Source of the DNA: CAYOXD01 sp964407825
GTDB taxonomy: Bacteria > Desulfobacterota > Desulfobacteria > Desulfobacterales > JAFDDL01
Assembly: GCA_964407825.1 (NCBI GenBank)
Contig: CAYOXD010000003.1
Coordinates: 18,599-82,598 of the forward strand
DNA length: 64,000 nt
Direction of reading: 5' to 3'
The translations under genes were made by a program, and so were the position numbers. Under the pieces are notes generated by a model. The model did no database searches and had not been told where the DNA came from. It worked only from the letters and a program-made list of their open reading frames with translations. Each line of letters opens with the position of its first letter. Position 1 is the stretch's first letter. Positions 51,841 to 60,812 of this stretch are shown here, piece by piece.

Positions 51841-51869
51841 TTGATTTAATCAATCGATTGATTTATATA
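51841..51869 (+). promoter_or_regulatory. promoter with embedded 16-base palindromic operator
   Basis: TTGATT (51841-51846) and TATATA (51864-51869) are 17 bases apart. The spacer contains the perfect palindrome AATCAATCGATTGATT (51848-51863). A repressor dimer bound here would block RNA polymerase. It lies 41 bases before the TetR-family gene that heads an efflux operon. Confidence 0.8.
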
Positions 51870-51910
51870 TCCGATTGTATCGCAACGTCACTTGCCAAGG
51901 ACAGGGACAA

Positions 51911-52615
51911 ATGACAACAGAAGCCAAATCCTCAGACCTATCGAAACGCGACCGAGGGGGCGACACCAGAGACAAGCTGGTGGCGGCGGGACTTAAAATT
52001 TTCAGTGAAACCGGCTATGAGGGCGCATCGACCCGCAAACTGGCGGCAGCGGCGGAGGTCAACATTGCAGCCATCCCCTACTATTTCGGCAACAAGGAGG
52101 GGCTGTACCTCGCGGTAATCGAGCACATCATCGGGTATTACCGGCAACACCTGGGGGACTACCTGTCCAAAATCCGACAGGCCCTGCAGTGCGAAGGCGC
52201 CACCGCCGCCGAATACCGTTCGCTGCTGGACGGCTTTATTCGCAGGCTGGTAAATTTCGTCTTGCGGGAGAGCAACGAATGTTTTCGCATCTCCAGGATT
52301 TACATGAGAGAACAGCTTGATCCCACCTCGGCCTTCGACCTGCTGTACAGGGGGTTCATCAAAGAGATGCGCCAGACGCTGGAAGCCCTGGTGGCCGCCA
52401 TTCTCAAAAGGGAGCCGCAGTCGACGGAGATAAAGCTGATGGTGGAAACATTGATCGGCCAGGTGGCGATCTTCAAGTCCTCCCGGGTGACGGTGCTGTA
52501 CAATATGAACTGGCAGGGGTACTCGGATGAGGCCATCACAACCATTGAACGGATCGTTACCTTCAATGTGAATGCCCTGATCCAGGCACATGAAAAGAAG
52601 GATGACAGGGCATGA
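51911..52615 (+). CDS. TetR-family regulator, CerR-type
   Basis: 234 residues with an N-terminal helix-turn-helix (about 20-65; AAGLKIFSETGYEGASTRKLA then YYFGNKEGLY). The rest has the pattern of the CerR/DUF1956 C-terminal domain. ATG 51911 is chosen because AGGGACA precedes it. It overlaps the EmrA-like gene by four bases (ATGA), so it is the first gene of the efflux operon. A palindrome in its promoter makes autorepression, relieved by a pump substrate, the best guess. Confidence 0.92.
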   Translation: MTTEAKSSDLSKRDRGGDTRDKLVAAGLKIFSETGYEGASTRKLAAAAEVNIAAIPYYFGNKEGLYLAVIEHIIGYYRQHLGDYLSKIRQALQCEGATAAEYRSLLDGFIRRLVNFVLRESNECFRISRIYMREQLDPTSAFDLLYRGFIKEMRQTLEALVAAILKREPQSTEIKLMVETLIGQVAIFKSSRVTVLYNMNWQGYSDEAITTIERIVTFNVNALIQAHEKKDDRA

Positions 52616-53667
52616 AGAACGGCCGTGGGGATGGTATCAAGAACAACTGGGCGGGAAGGCATCGGCGTCTTCTCATGGTCTTTCTGCCGCTGATCCTGGC
52701 GGTGGCGGGGCTCCTCTATTACGCCCTGGGCGGCCGCTATGTCAGCACCGATGATGCCTATGTCAGGGCCGCCCGGGTGGCTGTCAGCACCGACATATCG
52801 GGTCGGGTCAACGAAATCCCCATTGCCGACAATCAACTGGTTCACAGGGGGGAGGTGCTGCTCAGGCTCGATAGCAGACTGTTTGTCATTGCCGAGCAGG
52901 CCGCAGAGGCGAAGCTGGCCGACGCGCGACTGCAGGTCGCCGCCATGAAGGCAACCTATCGCCAGAAACTCGCCGATTTGAAATCCGCCGAAAATACCCT
53001 TGCCTACCAGCAGCAGGAATACGCCCGGCAGAAAACACTGGCCCGGTCCGGAATCTCCTCCCAGGCGCAGCTCGACAAGTCCCTGCAGATGCTGCAGAAC
53101 GCTCAGCAGGCGGTGGCCGCCAGACAGCAGGGCGCCGAGACAGCGTTGGCCGCCCTGGGAGGCCGTGCCGACTTGAAGATCGACGATCATCCCGCCGTCC
53201 GGGCGGCCCGGGCGCAGCTGGACCATGCCAGGCTCAACCTGTCCTATACGACGGTCCGCGCTCCCATGGACGGCATCGTCACCAAAGTCGAGAAGGTCCG
53301 GGTGGGAGACTACGTGAAGAAGGCCGAGCCGCTCTTCGCCCTGGTCTCCACGACCGATATCTGGATTGAGGCCAATTTCAAGGAAACCGCCATTACCCAC
53401 ATGCACCCGGGTCAGAAGGCGCGCATCGAGGTGGATGCCTTTTCCGGCAGGAAATGGTCCGGCCGGGTGGCCAGTCTGAGTCCTGGAACGGGTGCCTACT
53501 TCTCGCTTCTTCCTCCGGAGAACGCCACGGGCAACTGGGTGAAGGTCGTGCAGCGCGTACCGGTGCGCATCGTGCTGGACAAGGCTGACGGACCCCGGTT
53601 GCTGGCGGGTTTGAGCGTAACTGCGGTGGTGGACACCGGACACAGGCGGATTTCGCTGGGAGACTAA
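52612..53667 (+). CDS. emrA-like: HlyD/EmrA-type membrane fusion protein
   Basis: 351 residues. One N-terminal transmembrane helix (about 18-38) precedes the first lipoyl half (RYVSTDDAYVRAARVAVSTD). An alpha-helical hairpin follows at about 90-165, then the second lipoyl half (LSYTTVRAPMDGIVTKVEKV region) and a beta barrel. This layout is that of EmrA, which links an inner-membrane MFS pump to an outer-membrane channel. It is followed by emrB-like after four bases. Confidence 0.94.
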   Translation: MKNGRGDGIKNNWAGRHRRLLMVFLPLILAVAGLLYYALGGRYVSTDDAYVRAARVAVSTDISGRVNEIPIADNQLVHRGEVLLRLDSRLFVIAEQAAEAKLADARLQVAAMKATYRQKLADLKSAENTLAYQQQEYARQKTLARSGISSQAQLDKSLQMLQNAQQAVAARQQGAETALAALGGRADLKIDDHPAVRAARAQLDHARLNLSYTTVRAPMDGIVTKVEKVRVGDYVKKAEPLFALVSTTDIWIEANFKETAITHMHPGQKARIEVDAFSGRKWSGRVASLSPGTGAYFSLLPPENATGNWVKVVQRVPVRIVLDKADGPRLLAGLSVTAVVDTGHRRISLGD

Positions 53668-53671
53668 GGCC

Positions 53672-55207
53672 ATGCCCCGGTCAGACGGCTTCGTGCCCGT
53701 GGAAAACCGTCTTCTGATCACGTTCTCCGTGATGCTGGCAACGATCATGCAGGCGCTGGACAATACCATCGCCAATGTGGCGCTGCCCCACATGCAGGGA
53801 TCCTTTGCGGCCTCCCAGGACCAGATCGTCTGGGTACTGACCTCCTATATCGTTGCGGCGGCGATCTCGATCCCCCTGACCGGATGGCTGGCCACGCGCT
53901 TCGACCGCAAGAAGGTCTTTCTCATCTCCATCGCCGGATTCACCCTCACCTCCGCCCTGTGCGGCGCCTCCATGACCCTGGGGCAGATCGTTCTTTTCCG
54001 GTTGCTCCAAGGGGTGAGCGGCGCGGCGCTGGTGCCCCTGTCCCAGGCCATCCTGTTCGACATCAACCCTCTGGAGAATCATGGGCGCGCCATGGCATTC
54101 TGGGGCATCGGCGTGACCCTCGGCCCCATCCTCGGCCCTGCCCTGGGCGGCTGGCTGACCGAATCCTACAATTGGCGCTGGGTGTTTTATATCAACCTGC
54201 CCATCGGCATTCTGGCGTTTCTCGGGTTGCTCTTCTTTCTTCCCGCAAGCGGGGACCGCCATGAATATCGGTTCGATTTTTTCGGCTTCTTCGCCATGAG
54301 CATCGCGGTGGGGGCCCTTCAGATCATGCTGGACCGCGGGGGGATGAAGGATTGGTTTTCCTCGAGGGAGATCCTCATCGAAGGGATCGTGGCCCTCTCG
54401 GCATTTTACTTTTTCATCGTTCATACGGCAACCTACAAACGGCCGTTTCTCAACGTCACCCTTTTCAGCGATACCAATTTTCTGGTCGGCAATGTGATCA
54501 TTTTCATCATGGGGGTCGTGATTTTCGCCATCCTGGCGCTGCTGCCGCCCATGCTGCAGGAACTCATGGGGTATCCGGTCATCACCACGGGTCTCGTTAC
54601 CGCTCCGCGCGGCGTCGGCCTGATGATGGCGATGGTGGTCGTCGGCCGTCTCGTGGGACGCATCGATACCCGCCTGTTGATGGCATCGGGTCTTTTGATG
54701 ACGGTTGTCTCGCTGAATGAAATGACGCACTTTTCCCTGCTGATGGATTCATGGCCCGTCATCTGGTCAGGGCTCTTGCAGGGGTTCGGCATCGGGTTCG
54801 TCTATATACCGCTTGCCACGGTGTCCTTTGCCACCCTGCCGGTGGCGCTTCGAAACGAAGGGACGGCCTTTTTCAATCTCCTGCGCAATCTCGGCAGCAG
54901 CATCGGCATTTCCATCGTCCAGGCTCTGTTGACACGGAATATTCAGGTGATACACGCAGGTCTGGCTCAGCGGGTCTCCCCCTACCACCCGGGGGCCGAC
55001 TTTGCCATCCAGGCCGCGCATATCGATTTAGGAAATCCGCACGACCTCCTGTTGCTGAACAACGAGATCACGCGGCAGGCGAGCATGATCGCCTATATCG
55101 ACGATTTTAAACTCATCCTGGTGATGACGCTGATGTTGGTGCCGCTGCTGCTGCTCTTTCGCAGCGGCCACCGGCAGGCGCATGAACGCCCGGTGCTCGG
55201 GGAGTGA
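53672..55207 (+). CDS. emrB-like: DHA2-family MFS drug exporter (EmrB-like)
   Basis: 511 residues with 14 predicted helices. ALDNTIANVALPHMQGSF in helix 1 carries the family motif D1. WLATRFDRKKVFLIS matches motif A after helix 2. RLLQGVSGAALVPLSQA is the motif B region in helix 4, and GPILGPALGGWL motif C in helix 5. It exports hydrophobic compounds with the proton gradient. It overlaps the OM-channel gene region by its stop codon context (TGA at 55205-55207). Confidence 0.95.
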   Translation: MPRSDGFVPVENRLLITFSVMLATIMQALDNTIANVALPHMQGSFAASQDQIVWVLTSYIVAAAISIPLTGWLATRFDRKKVFLISIAGFTLTSALCGASMTLGQIVLFRLLQGVSGAALVPLSQAILFDINPLENHGRAMAFWGIGVTLGPILGPALGGWLTESYNWRWVFYINLPIGILAFLGLLFFLPASGDRHEYRFDFFGFFAMSIAVGALQIMLDRGGMKDWFSSREILIEGIVALSAFYFFIVHTATYKRPFLNVTLFSDTNFLVGNVIIFIMGVVIFAILALLPPMLQELMGYPVITTGLVTAPRGVGLMMAMVVVGRLVGRIDTRLLMASGLLMTVVSLNEMTHFSLLMDSWPVIWSGLLQGFGIGFVYIPLATVSFATLPVALRNEGTAFFNLLRNLGSSIGISIVQALLTRNIQVIHAGLAQRVSPYHPGADFAIQAAHIDLGNPHDLLLLNNEITRQASMIAYIDDFKLILVMTLMLVPLLLLFRSGHRQAHERPVLGE

Positions 55208-55209
55208 GT

Positions 55210-56697
55210 ATGGACAGGATTGTTTTGAAAGACAACCGGTGGCTGTTGGCATGGCTGATCGCATGTACGCTGCTGGTGTCGTCCTGCACGGTGGGGCCCG
55301 ACTTCGTCCCCCCCCCGCCGCCGGCGACGAAGACCTATACCCCCGAAGGCGACACCGGTCTCAACGGCCTGCAGCGTATCGTTCCCGGCCAAGCGCCTGA
55401 AGCCCAGTGGTGGCGGGCATTCGGCTCCCCGGTGCTCGATCGGGTAATGGCGCAGGCCTTAAACGACAACAATGACCTGGCGGCTGCCCGGGCCAGGCTC
55501 GCGGCAGCGCGGGAAGAGGTTCACGCCACCATCGGTTCCGACCTTTGGCCGCAGATTTCCCTGGCCGGAGAGGCCGGCCGCAAGAAATACGGCGTCGCCC
55601 TGTTCGGGCCTAGCGATATCAGCATTGCCCCCTTCACCTATTACACGTTCGGGCCCCAGGTGCGCTATCTCCTGGATTTTGCCGGGGGCGAGCGCCGCAC
55701 GGTGGAACAGCAGCAGGCCTTTGCCCAGGCCGAGGCCCATCGCCTCGAGGCCCTTCGGCTATCCCTTGCCGGCCACGTGATGGCCCAGTGCCTGGAAATC
55801 GCCTCGGCCAAGGCGCAGGAAGCGGTCTTAAATGACATCATCGGTGAGGACAGAAAAAATCTTGCCCTCGTCCGCATCGCGCGCAGGGCCGGCGCCGCCA
55901 CCCGGACCGATATTCTGAGCGCACAGAGCCAGCTCGCCCGGGACCTGACCCTGCTGCCGCTTCTGCGCCAGCAGTTGAGCGCAGCCCGACACGCCCTTGC
56001 CATTCTCGCCGGCAAGGCCCCCGCCGATTGGCATGTCCCGGATCTTTCGCTCTCCTCGCTCACCCTTCCGCACGATCTGCCCCTTCGCCTGCCATCGGAG
56101 CTGGTACGCCATCGACCGGATATCAGGGCCTCCGAGGCGCGATTGCACGCCGCCGCCGCCGCCATCGGCATCGCCACCGCCAGGCTCTATCCCCATATCA
56201 CGCTGACGGCCAATACCCTGCAGGAATCCCTCAGGCCCGAAACCCTCTTCAACGCCGCCGGCAATACCTGGGCCCTTGCCGCGGGACTGACCGCCCCGAT
56301 CTTCAACGGCGGAAGTCTGCGCGCCAAAAGGCGGGCCGCCGAAGACGCCTATAGGGCATCTCTTGCCCATTACCGCCAGGTGATTCTGGAGGCCTTCGGG
56401 CAGGTGGCGGATGTGTTGAAGGCTCTGGAACACGATGCCGAGCTGATCGACGCCCAGCGCCAGGCCCTGGAAACGGCCCAGGCCGCCTTGAATCTGGCAC
56501 GGTTGAACTACCGGGCGGGCAACATCGGGGTGCTGCAGGTCCTCGATGCCGAGCGCCTTTCCAACGAGGCCCGTCTCGGCCTGACGCGCTCGCGGGTGCG
56601 CCAGTTTCAGGACACGGCGCTTCTCTATCTTGCCCTTGGCGGAGGCGCTTCGTCCACGAAGGCCGCCCCCCTGCCCTGCCCTGGGGCGGTCAGATGA
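55210..56697 (+). CDS. NodT-type outer-membrane efflux lipoprotein
   Basis: 495 residues. The signal ends in lipobox VSSC (about 24-27) followed by TVGPDF, the usual start of TolC/OprM-like outer-membrane factors. Two OEP repeats follow (WWRAFGSPVLDRVMAQAL and SELVRHRPDIRASEARLHAA). It completes a tripartite pump with the two upstream genes. ATG 55210 is used because GGGGAG lies six bases before it; GTG 55204 overlaps the previous stop. The C-terminal residues are low complexity. Confidence 0.93.
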   Translation: MDRIVLKDNRWLLAWLIACTLLVSSCTVGPDFVPPPPPATKTYTPEGDTGLNGLQRIVPGQAPEAQWWRAFGSPVLDRVMAQALNDNNDLAAARARLAAAREEVHATIGSDLWPQISLAGEAGRKKYGVALFGPSDISIAPFTYYTFGPQVRYLLDFAGGERRTVEQQQAFAQAEAHRLEALRLSLAGHVMAQCLEIASAKAQEAVLNDIIGEDRKNLALVRIARRAGAATRTDILSAQSQLARDLTLLPLLRQQLSAARHALAILAGKAPADWHVPDLSLSSLTLPHDLPLRLPSELVRHRPDIRASEARLHAAAAAIGIATARLYPHITLTANTLQESLRPETLFNAAGNTWALAAGLTAPIFNGGSLRAKRRAAEDAYRASLAHYRQVILEAFGQVADVLKALEHDAELIDAQRQALETAQAALNLARLNYRAGNIGVLQVLDAERLSNEARLGLTRSRVRQFQDTALLYLALGGGASSTKAAPLPCPGAVR

Positions 56698-56741
56698 ACC
56701 CCCGGGAGAAGGCCGTTGACTTTATGAAATCTATAAACTGG

Positions 56742-56768
56742 TTGCCGGATCGGTGTTTCGGTTATACT
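56742..56768 (+). promoter_or_regulatory. weak promoter candidate before the Cys-rich gene
   Basis: TTGCCG and TATACT are only 15 bases apart. The -10 box has five of six consensus bases. It lies 80 bases before the GTG of the Cys-rich protein. The short spacer makes it doubtful. Confidence 0.25.
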
Positions 56769-56849
56769 GTTGGAAAAGAATCCATGCGTTCGGGAATCCC
56801 ATGAAGCCATGGGCAGTTTAATGTGCATGTGCCGTCAAAGGGGGAGAAA

Positions 56850-57203
56850 GTGTTTAAACAATGCCCCAGGTGCACTGAGATATGGGCGATGCGTTCCGAT
56901 TTTCTAGGGGATCCTCATATCAGGTTGACCGGGTATCAGTGCCATTTCGAACAACTGACGCTGGGGTTGTTCCTGTTCACCCATAGCTGCGGGGGTACCC
57001 TGAGCCTCCCCGCCGAAAAGTTTCTGGATTTGCACAGGGGGCCGATTTATCAGCAACGGCTGACCGGAACCAAAGACTGCCCGGGCTATTGTTTGCGGGA
57101 CTGTGAGCTTCGGCCCTGCCCCAATGCCTGCGAATGCGCCTATATCCGCAATATTCTTGATATATTGAACAATTTTGAAAAATTGGATGCCAGTGACAAT
57201 TGA
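56850..57203 (+). CDS. cysteine-rich small protein, unknown
   Basis: 117 residues with 13 or so cysteines. The N-terminal knuckle QCPRC is followed by a YQCHF and SCGG segment and a Cys cluster at 76-97 (CPGYCLRDCELRPCPNACEC). The spacing suggests Zn or Fe-S binding. No family is recognised. The start is GTG 56850 with GGGGGAG just before it; an ATG at 56823 would add nine residues but lacks a site. Its end overlaps the next gene by 17 bases. Confidence 0.7.
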   Translation: MFKQCPRCTEIWAMRSDFLGDPHIRLTGYQCHFEQLTLGLFLFTHSCGGTLSLPAEKFLDLHRGPIYQQRLTGTKDCPGYCLRDCELRPCPNACECAYIRNILDILNNFEKLDASDN

Positions 57204-58092
57204 AAAGATAAAACCCGAAACAACACGGAAGATCGTAAAATCATCAGTTGGCGCCGCAGCGGCGATATTGCTTTTCCTTTGCGCCGGGTTGAGGCTTCCC
57301 GTCCTGGACAACACATCGGACGCTTACTTTCGTGAAGCAATCGCTAAAGCCGGCCTCGCCTATGCCACCTGCAGGGTCATCAATGCCTCTGTCTCCATCG
57401 TAAAGGAATCGAGCCTGAATCTGGAGCCCGCGGGCATCGGGGTGACATTCGCCGTGGGACAGGCCGTGGACCCGATCGATGATATGACCGAACGGGTATC
57501 CGATGTGATCGTAGCGGCAATCGCCTCGCTGGGGGTCGAGAAACTGGTGTGTGAAATCGACACGTCTCTGGCACCGCCCCTCCTGGCCATGCTTCTTTTC
57601 ATGTCATCCGCTCTGATCTGGTTTAAAAATAAGAGAATCGTCGCGGTTCAAAGAAGCGTCACCCGGTTTATCCTGTTGATTCTGATTGCCAGGTTCGCCC
57701 TTCCCATATCCGCCATGGCCAACAACTACCTTCAGGATCATTTTTTCAGAGAAAAAATATCCAACGCAAACAAAGAATTGGCGATCGGATCGGCAGAACT
57801 CGAAAAGTTGACGAAATTTTCTCTCCCGGAGATGGACGGCGTGGTGGGAACCCTCAAGAACAGCTCGTCATTTCTCAAACGAAAATCCTTGGAGTTTAAG
57901 AATGCCCTTGTTTCGGTAGTCAACAACGCTGGCCATATAATTGAAAACCTCCTGACATTGATATTTTTATTTGTCGGCGTCTTTCTGATCCAAGTGATTG
58001 CCCTGCCGATACTGGTATTTTGGTTGCTCCTGAAATTCGCAAACAGCCTCTTTCACACGCCCCTCTCCCTCCGCCCGGATGATTCAAAATGA
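57187..58092 (+). CDS. membrane protein, AT-richer than neighbours, unknown
   Basis: 301 residues. There are about four hydrophobic segments (near 20-40, 128-146, 160-178 and 258-288), with a helical soluble part at 185-255 between the third and fourth. A cleavable signal is not evident. Third codon positions in the last third (57750-58050) are AT-rich compared with the flanking genes. Start ATG 57187 is chosen for lack of a better one; TTG 57175 is possible. It is coupled to the Cys-rich gene by a 17-base overlap. No family known. Confidence 0.65.
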   Translation: MPVTIEKIKPETTRKIVKSSVGAAAAILLFLCAGLRLPVLDNTSDAYFREAIAKAGLAYATCRVINASVSIVKESSLNLEPAGIGVTFAVGQAVDPIDDMTERVSDVIVAAIASLGVEKLVCEIDTSLAPPLLAMLLFMSSALIWFKNKRIVAVQRSVTRFILLILIARFALPISAMANNYLQDHFFREKISNANKELAIGSAELEKLTKFSLPEMDGVVGTLKNSSSFLKRKSLEFKNALVSVVNNAGHIIENLLTLIFLFVGVFLIQVIALPILVFWLLLKFANSLFHTPLSLRPDDSK

Positions 58093-58132
58093 TCGATGCC
58101 GGAGCGGTGGTTCAAAAAATGTGGAATTCCCC

Positions 58133-59005
58133 TCACTCCGAAGACTCTGCGGTTCGCTTTGACTGGGCGATCTTCCAGATCAGGGCGACGGCAAGGACGG
58201 AATCGTTTGTTCGCTTCACCAGAGGGCTGTTCTCGAACACGGCGCCGGTGACGTTTTCCCAGCGCGAATAGAGGGCCAGGGAAAGCCGGTCCGTCAGTTT
58301 TCTCACTAGGGACAGGGAAAGAGAGGCGCCGGCATACCCGCCCGCGGCATCGTAGTAGGACCGATCGGCCCTGACGGCGTCCATTGGGACATCGTAATAG
58401 TAACCGTTCAGCCCCCGGTCCGCGAAATCGATCCCGAGATTCACACCGAAGCGCAGCTTCTGGGCCTTGAACAGCAGCCTGTTCAGGTAGACGAGGTTGA
58501 GGGTGCCATGGAGGCCCTGGTAGATGATATCCAATCCGCCATGAAAGTCGACGGAGCAGGCGCTCCTGAGGGCGGCCTGGACGTAGAAGGGATTCGCCGC
58601 GCTGCGCTGCGTGAAGTACCACCTCAGGGCGGGGCCTGCCTCGATGATGGCGTCCAGGTCGTCCATCCCCTTCCGGGCCCGACTCTTTCCCTTGACGGGG
58701 GGATTTCCCCAGAAGGAGAGGCTCATTTCAAAGTGCGGATTGTCGAAAAACACGCCACGGACGCCATCCCGGTTGGCCCGGAGAATCTTTCCGCGGTAGA
58801 TAAGATAGGGAAGCGGCAGCACATACCACTCGTACTCATCCGATCCCCTGTAATGGGGGAGCCTTGCCGCCGTGTTGAAGAGCCCCACCTCCCAGAGGGG
58901 AGCCCCGCCGGATGAGCTCTCGCCGAATCCGGCCGTCGGAAGCACCAGGGAAATCAACAGTGCCAAGGATACCATCATCCGGGTCCGTCCGTTCCGCGTC
59001 TTCAT
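58133..59005 (-). CDS. MipA/OmpV-family outer-membrane protein
   Basis: 290 residues with a signal peptide (basic MKTRNGRTRMM, hydrophobic core to about residue 28). The mature part is made of alternating strands typical of MipA/OmpV: LPHYRGSDEYEWYVLPLPYL at about 48-67 is the family start. The C-terminal strand ends with WKIAQ rather than a terminal aromatic. MipA in E. coli scaffolds a murein synthase and transglycosylase, but members elsewhere are porin-like; the role here is open. ATG 59005 has GGGAGGTGGC upstream. Confidence 0.88.
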   Translation of the reverse strand: MKTRNGRTRMMVSLALLISLVLPTAGFGESSSGGAPLWEVGLFNTAARLPHYRGSDEYEWYVLPLPYLIYRGKILRANRDGVRGVFFDNPHFEMSLSFWGNPPVKGKSRARKGMDDLDAIIEAGPALRWYFTQRSAANPFYVQAALRSACSVDFHGGLDIIYQGLHGTLNLVYLNRLLFKAQKLRFGVNLGIDFADRGLNGYYYDVPMDAVRADRSYYDAAGGYAGASLSLSLVRKLTDRLSLALYSRWENVTGAVFENSPLVKRTNDSVLAVALIWKIAQSKRTAESSE

Positions 59006-59080
59006 GCCACCTCCCATTGGCCGGTCGGTCATCCCGGCGTTATTGCATTCACTCCGATGGTCCAACGGCCATCGCCCGGC

Positions 59081-60592
59081 CTACCCGCCATAGGCCCGAA
59101 GCAGCACCTCGATGGGATGGCTCACCTCGCAGGGGGTTGTCTGGTTGAACTGTAGCCGGCAGCTCAGGCAGTCCGTCACCAGGCGGTCGGGGGCGATCTC
59201 CTTGATTTTAGCGATCAACCGGCTTCCGATGTGAAGGGACGCGGTATGGAAATCGCGTTTAAAGCCCATGATACCCGCCATGCCGCAGCAGTAGAAGCTG
59301 CTCCGGAGCGCTTCGGTGCGCATGCCGGGGACCATGGCCAGAAGCTCCAGATAGGGCATGCCGATTTCCTGCTCGCGCTGGTGGCAGGGCGGATAGTAGA
59401 GGGTACGACCCGACAGGGCGTTGAAGCCGGTGTTGAACTCTCCTGAAGCGTGAAGGGCCATCAGGTACTCCCCCAGGTCGTGGGTATGCCCCGAGACCTT
59501 GAGGCGCATCAGAGGATCGATGGCTGAAAAATAACCGTTGTCCTGCATGATGTTTCCGTACACGGATTTGTCCAGAAGCATGAATTCCGCCGCCTGCTCC
59601 CCCTGCCCGTCAATCTGCAACTTTCTGCGCGTCATGTGGTGCCCGCCGAATTCGGCTTTCAGCTGAGAGGGGATGAAGCTCGGGGCCTTATTCCGTCCAC
59701 GGCCGGGTTTCTCCTCTATGGGGATTTTCAGGGAGGCGCTGTCGCCGCCGATCAGTTCCTGGTAAGCAGCGGAGTAATAGGCGCCCTCCTTCAGCACCTG
59801 CCGGAGCATGTAACCGCAGGTGGGACACGAGCAAATGATGTCGTATCCGTCGTCCACCACCTCGGCCAGTCGGGCCACCGTGCGGCCGGCCATGGCAAGG
59901 GTCAGGGTGCGGTCCCCCTCCAGCATGGCCGGCATACCGCAGCACTGCTGGGAGGGGTAGTAGACCTCGATGTCGTTATGGCGGAGAACCGAAACGACCG
60001 CCTTGGGCAGCTCGGGGAAGATGTGGCGCGCCGAGCAGCCGGCGAAATAGGCGACCTTTCGCTTTTGGGGCCCTTCGGGTTTGACATGGAGTTTGCGGGC
60101 CCTGGCCCAGGAGGGAAAGCTCTGCCGGGCGATCTTCGGCATTTTCCGTTTGGGGTGAATCCCCAGGGACTGTCTGATCAGGCCGCCGCTGACACGGTTC
60201 TGCAGCAGAAAATTGGTCAACCACGGCAGGGCGCCGCAGAGCCTGCCCACCCGCTCCACGTCCTCCAGGGTCCGGATGCAGGGCCCGAGGCCGTCGCGAT
60301 CGATGAAAAGGGTTTTGGCCTTGATGATATCCTCGCGGATATTGGGGCAGGGACACAGGGCGCAATAGTTGCAAAGATCCGCCAGATGCCGCAATTCAGC
60401 AGAGCTGATCTTCTCCCCCGTCTCCATTTCCCTGTCCCACAACCTGTAGATTTCGGGAAAAAAAAGACAGTTGGTATCCATGATGTACCTGCAGCAGTCA
60501 CAGTCCGTGCAGGCATCCACAACGTCTCGCATCGCTTTTTCTGGGGTCATGATCTCGAGTGTTACTCCTTCGATGTTTTGCTTGAATTCCAT
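59081..60592 (-). CDS. HdrD/GlpC-type iron-sulfur protein with two CCG domains
   Basis: 503 residues. The N-terminal part has two 4Fe-4S motifs with unusual spacing (Cys28, 31, 33/34, 42; and Cys74, 77, 80, 82 followed by Pro). Two cysteine-rich CCG domains follow: FAGCSARHIFPE with QCCGMP (about 199-236), and PCHQREQE with FYCCGMAGI then DCLSCRLQF near the end. Proteins of this layout pass electrons between redox partners in sulfate reducers and methanogens, as in heterodisulfide reductase D or GlpC. It is cytosolic or membrane-attached through partners, none of which is encoded here. It stands alone. Confidence 0.9.
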   Translation of the reverse strand: MEFKQNIEGVTLEIMTPEKAMRDVVDACTDCDCCRYIMDTNCLFFPEIYRLWDREMETGEKISSAELRHLADLCNYCALCPCPNIREDIIKAKTLFIDRDGLGPCIRTLEDVERVGRLCGALPWLTNFLLQNRVSGGLIRQSLGIHPKRKMPKIARQSFPSWARARKLHVKPEGPQKRKVAYFAGCSARHIFPELPKAVVSVLRHNDIEVYYPSQQCCGMPAMLEGDRTLTLAMAGRTVARLAEVVDDGYDIICSCPTCGYMLRQVLKEGAYYSAAYQELIGGDSASLKIPIEEKPGRGRNKAPSFIPSQLKAEFGGHHMTRRKLQIDGQGEQAAEFMLLDKSVYGNIMQDNGYFSAIDPLMRLKVSGHTHDLGEYLMALHASGEFNTGFNALSGRTLYYPPCHQREQEIGMPYLELLAMVPGMRTEALRSSFYCCGMAGIMGFKRDFHTASLHIGSRLIAKIKEIAPDRLVTDCLSCRLQFNQTTPCEVSHPIEVLLRAYGG

Positions 60593-60724
60593 CTCTATTA
60601 ACGCATCGGCCTGCGCAATTCAACAGTCACCCCCCAAGACACCTCACCGGATCTTGTCACCTGACGCAGCTACTCTTTCCGGGCTTCGCTGCTCGGCATG
60701 CCCCTTTGCCGTGCTTAAAACCCA

Positions 60725-60752
60725 TTGACGAGGAAAGAGCCTTTCGGATAAA
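60725..60752 (+). promoter_or_regulatory. promoter candidate of the glycosyltransferase-MMPL pair
   Basis: TTGACG (60725-60730), a 16-base spacer and GATAAA (60747-60752). Boxes have five and four consensus bases. The GT gene starts 60 bases downstream. The region 60593-60812 holds no gene. Confidence 0.4.
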
Positions 60753-60812
60753 AGCCTATCCACGCGTCGCAGGTAGGGACACGCTCGAAAAACGCAACGA
60801 AAGGGAACGCCC

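Noticed and set aside
52300..53793. 497-codon minus-strand frame
   Set aside because: Opposite the TetR and EmrA-like genes, both secure; no protein-like motif.
53681..54730. 349-codon minus-strand frame rich in His, Asp and Gln
   Set aside because: Mirror of EmrB-like transmembrane codons; a hydrophobic protein read backwards gives such polar repeats.
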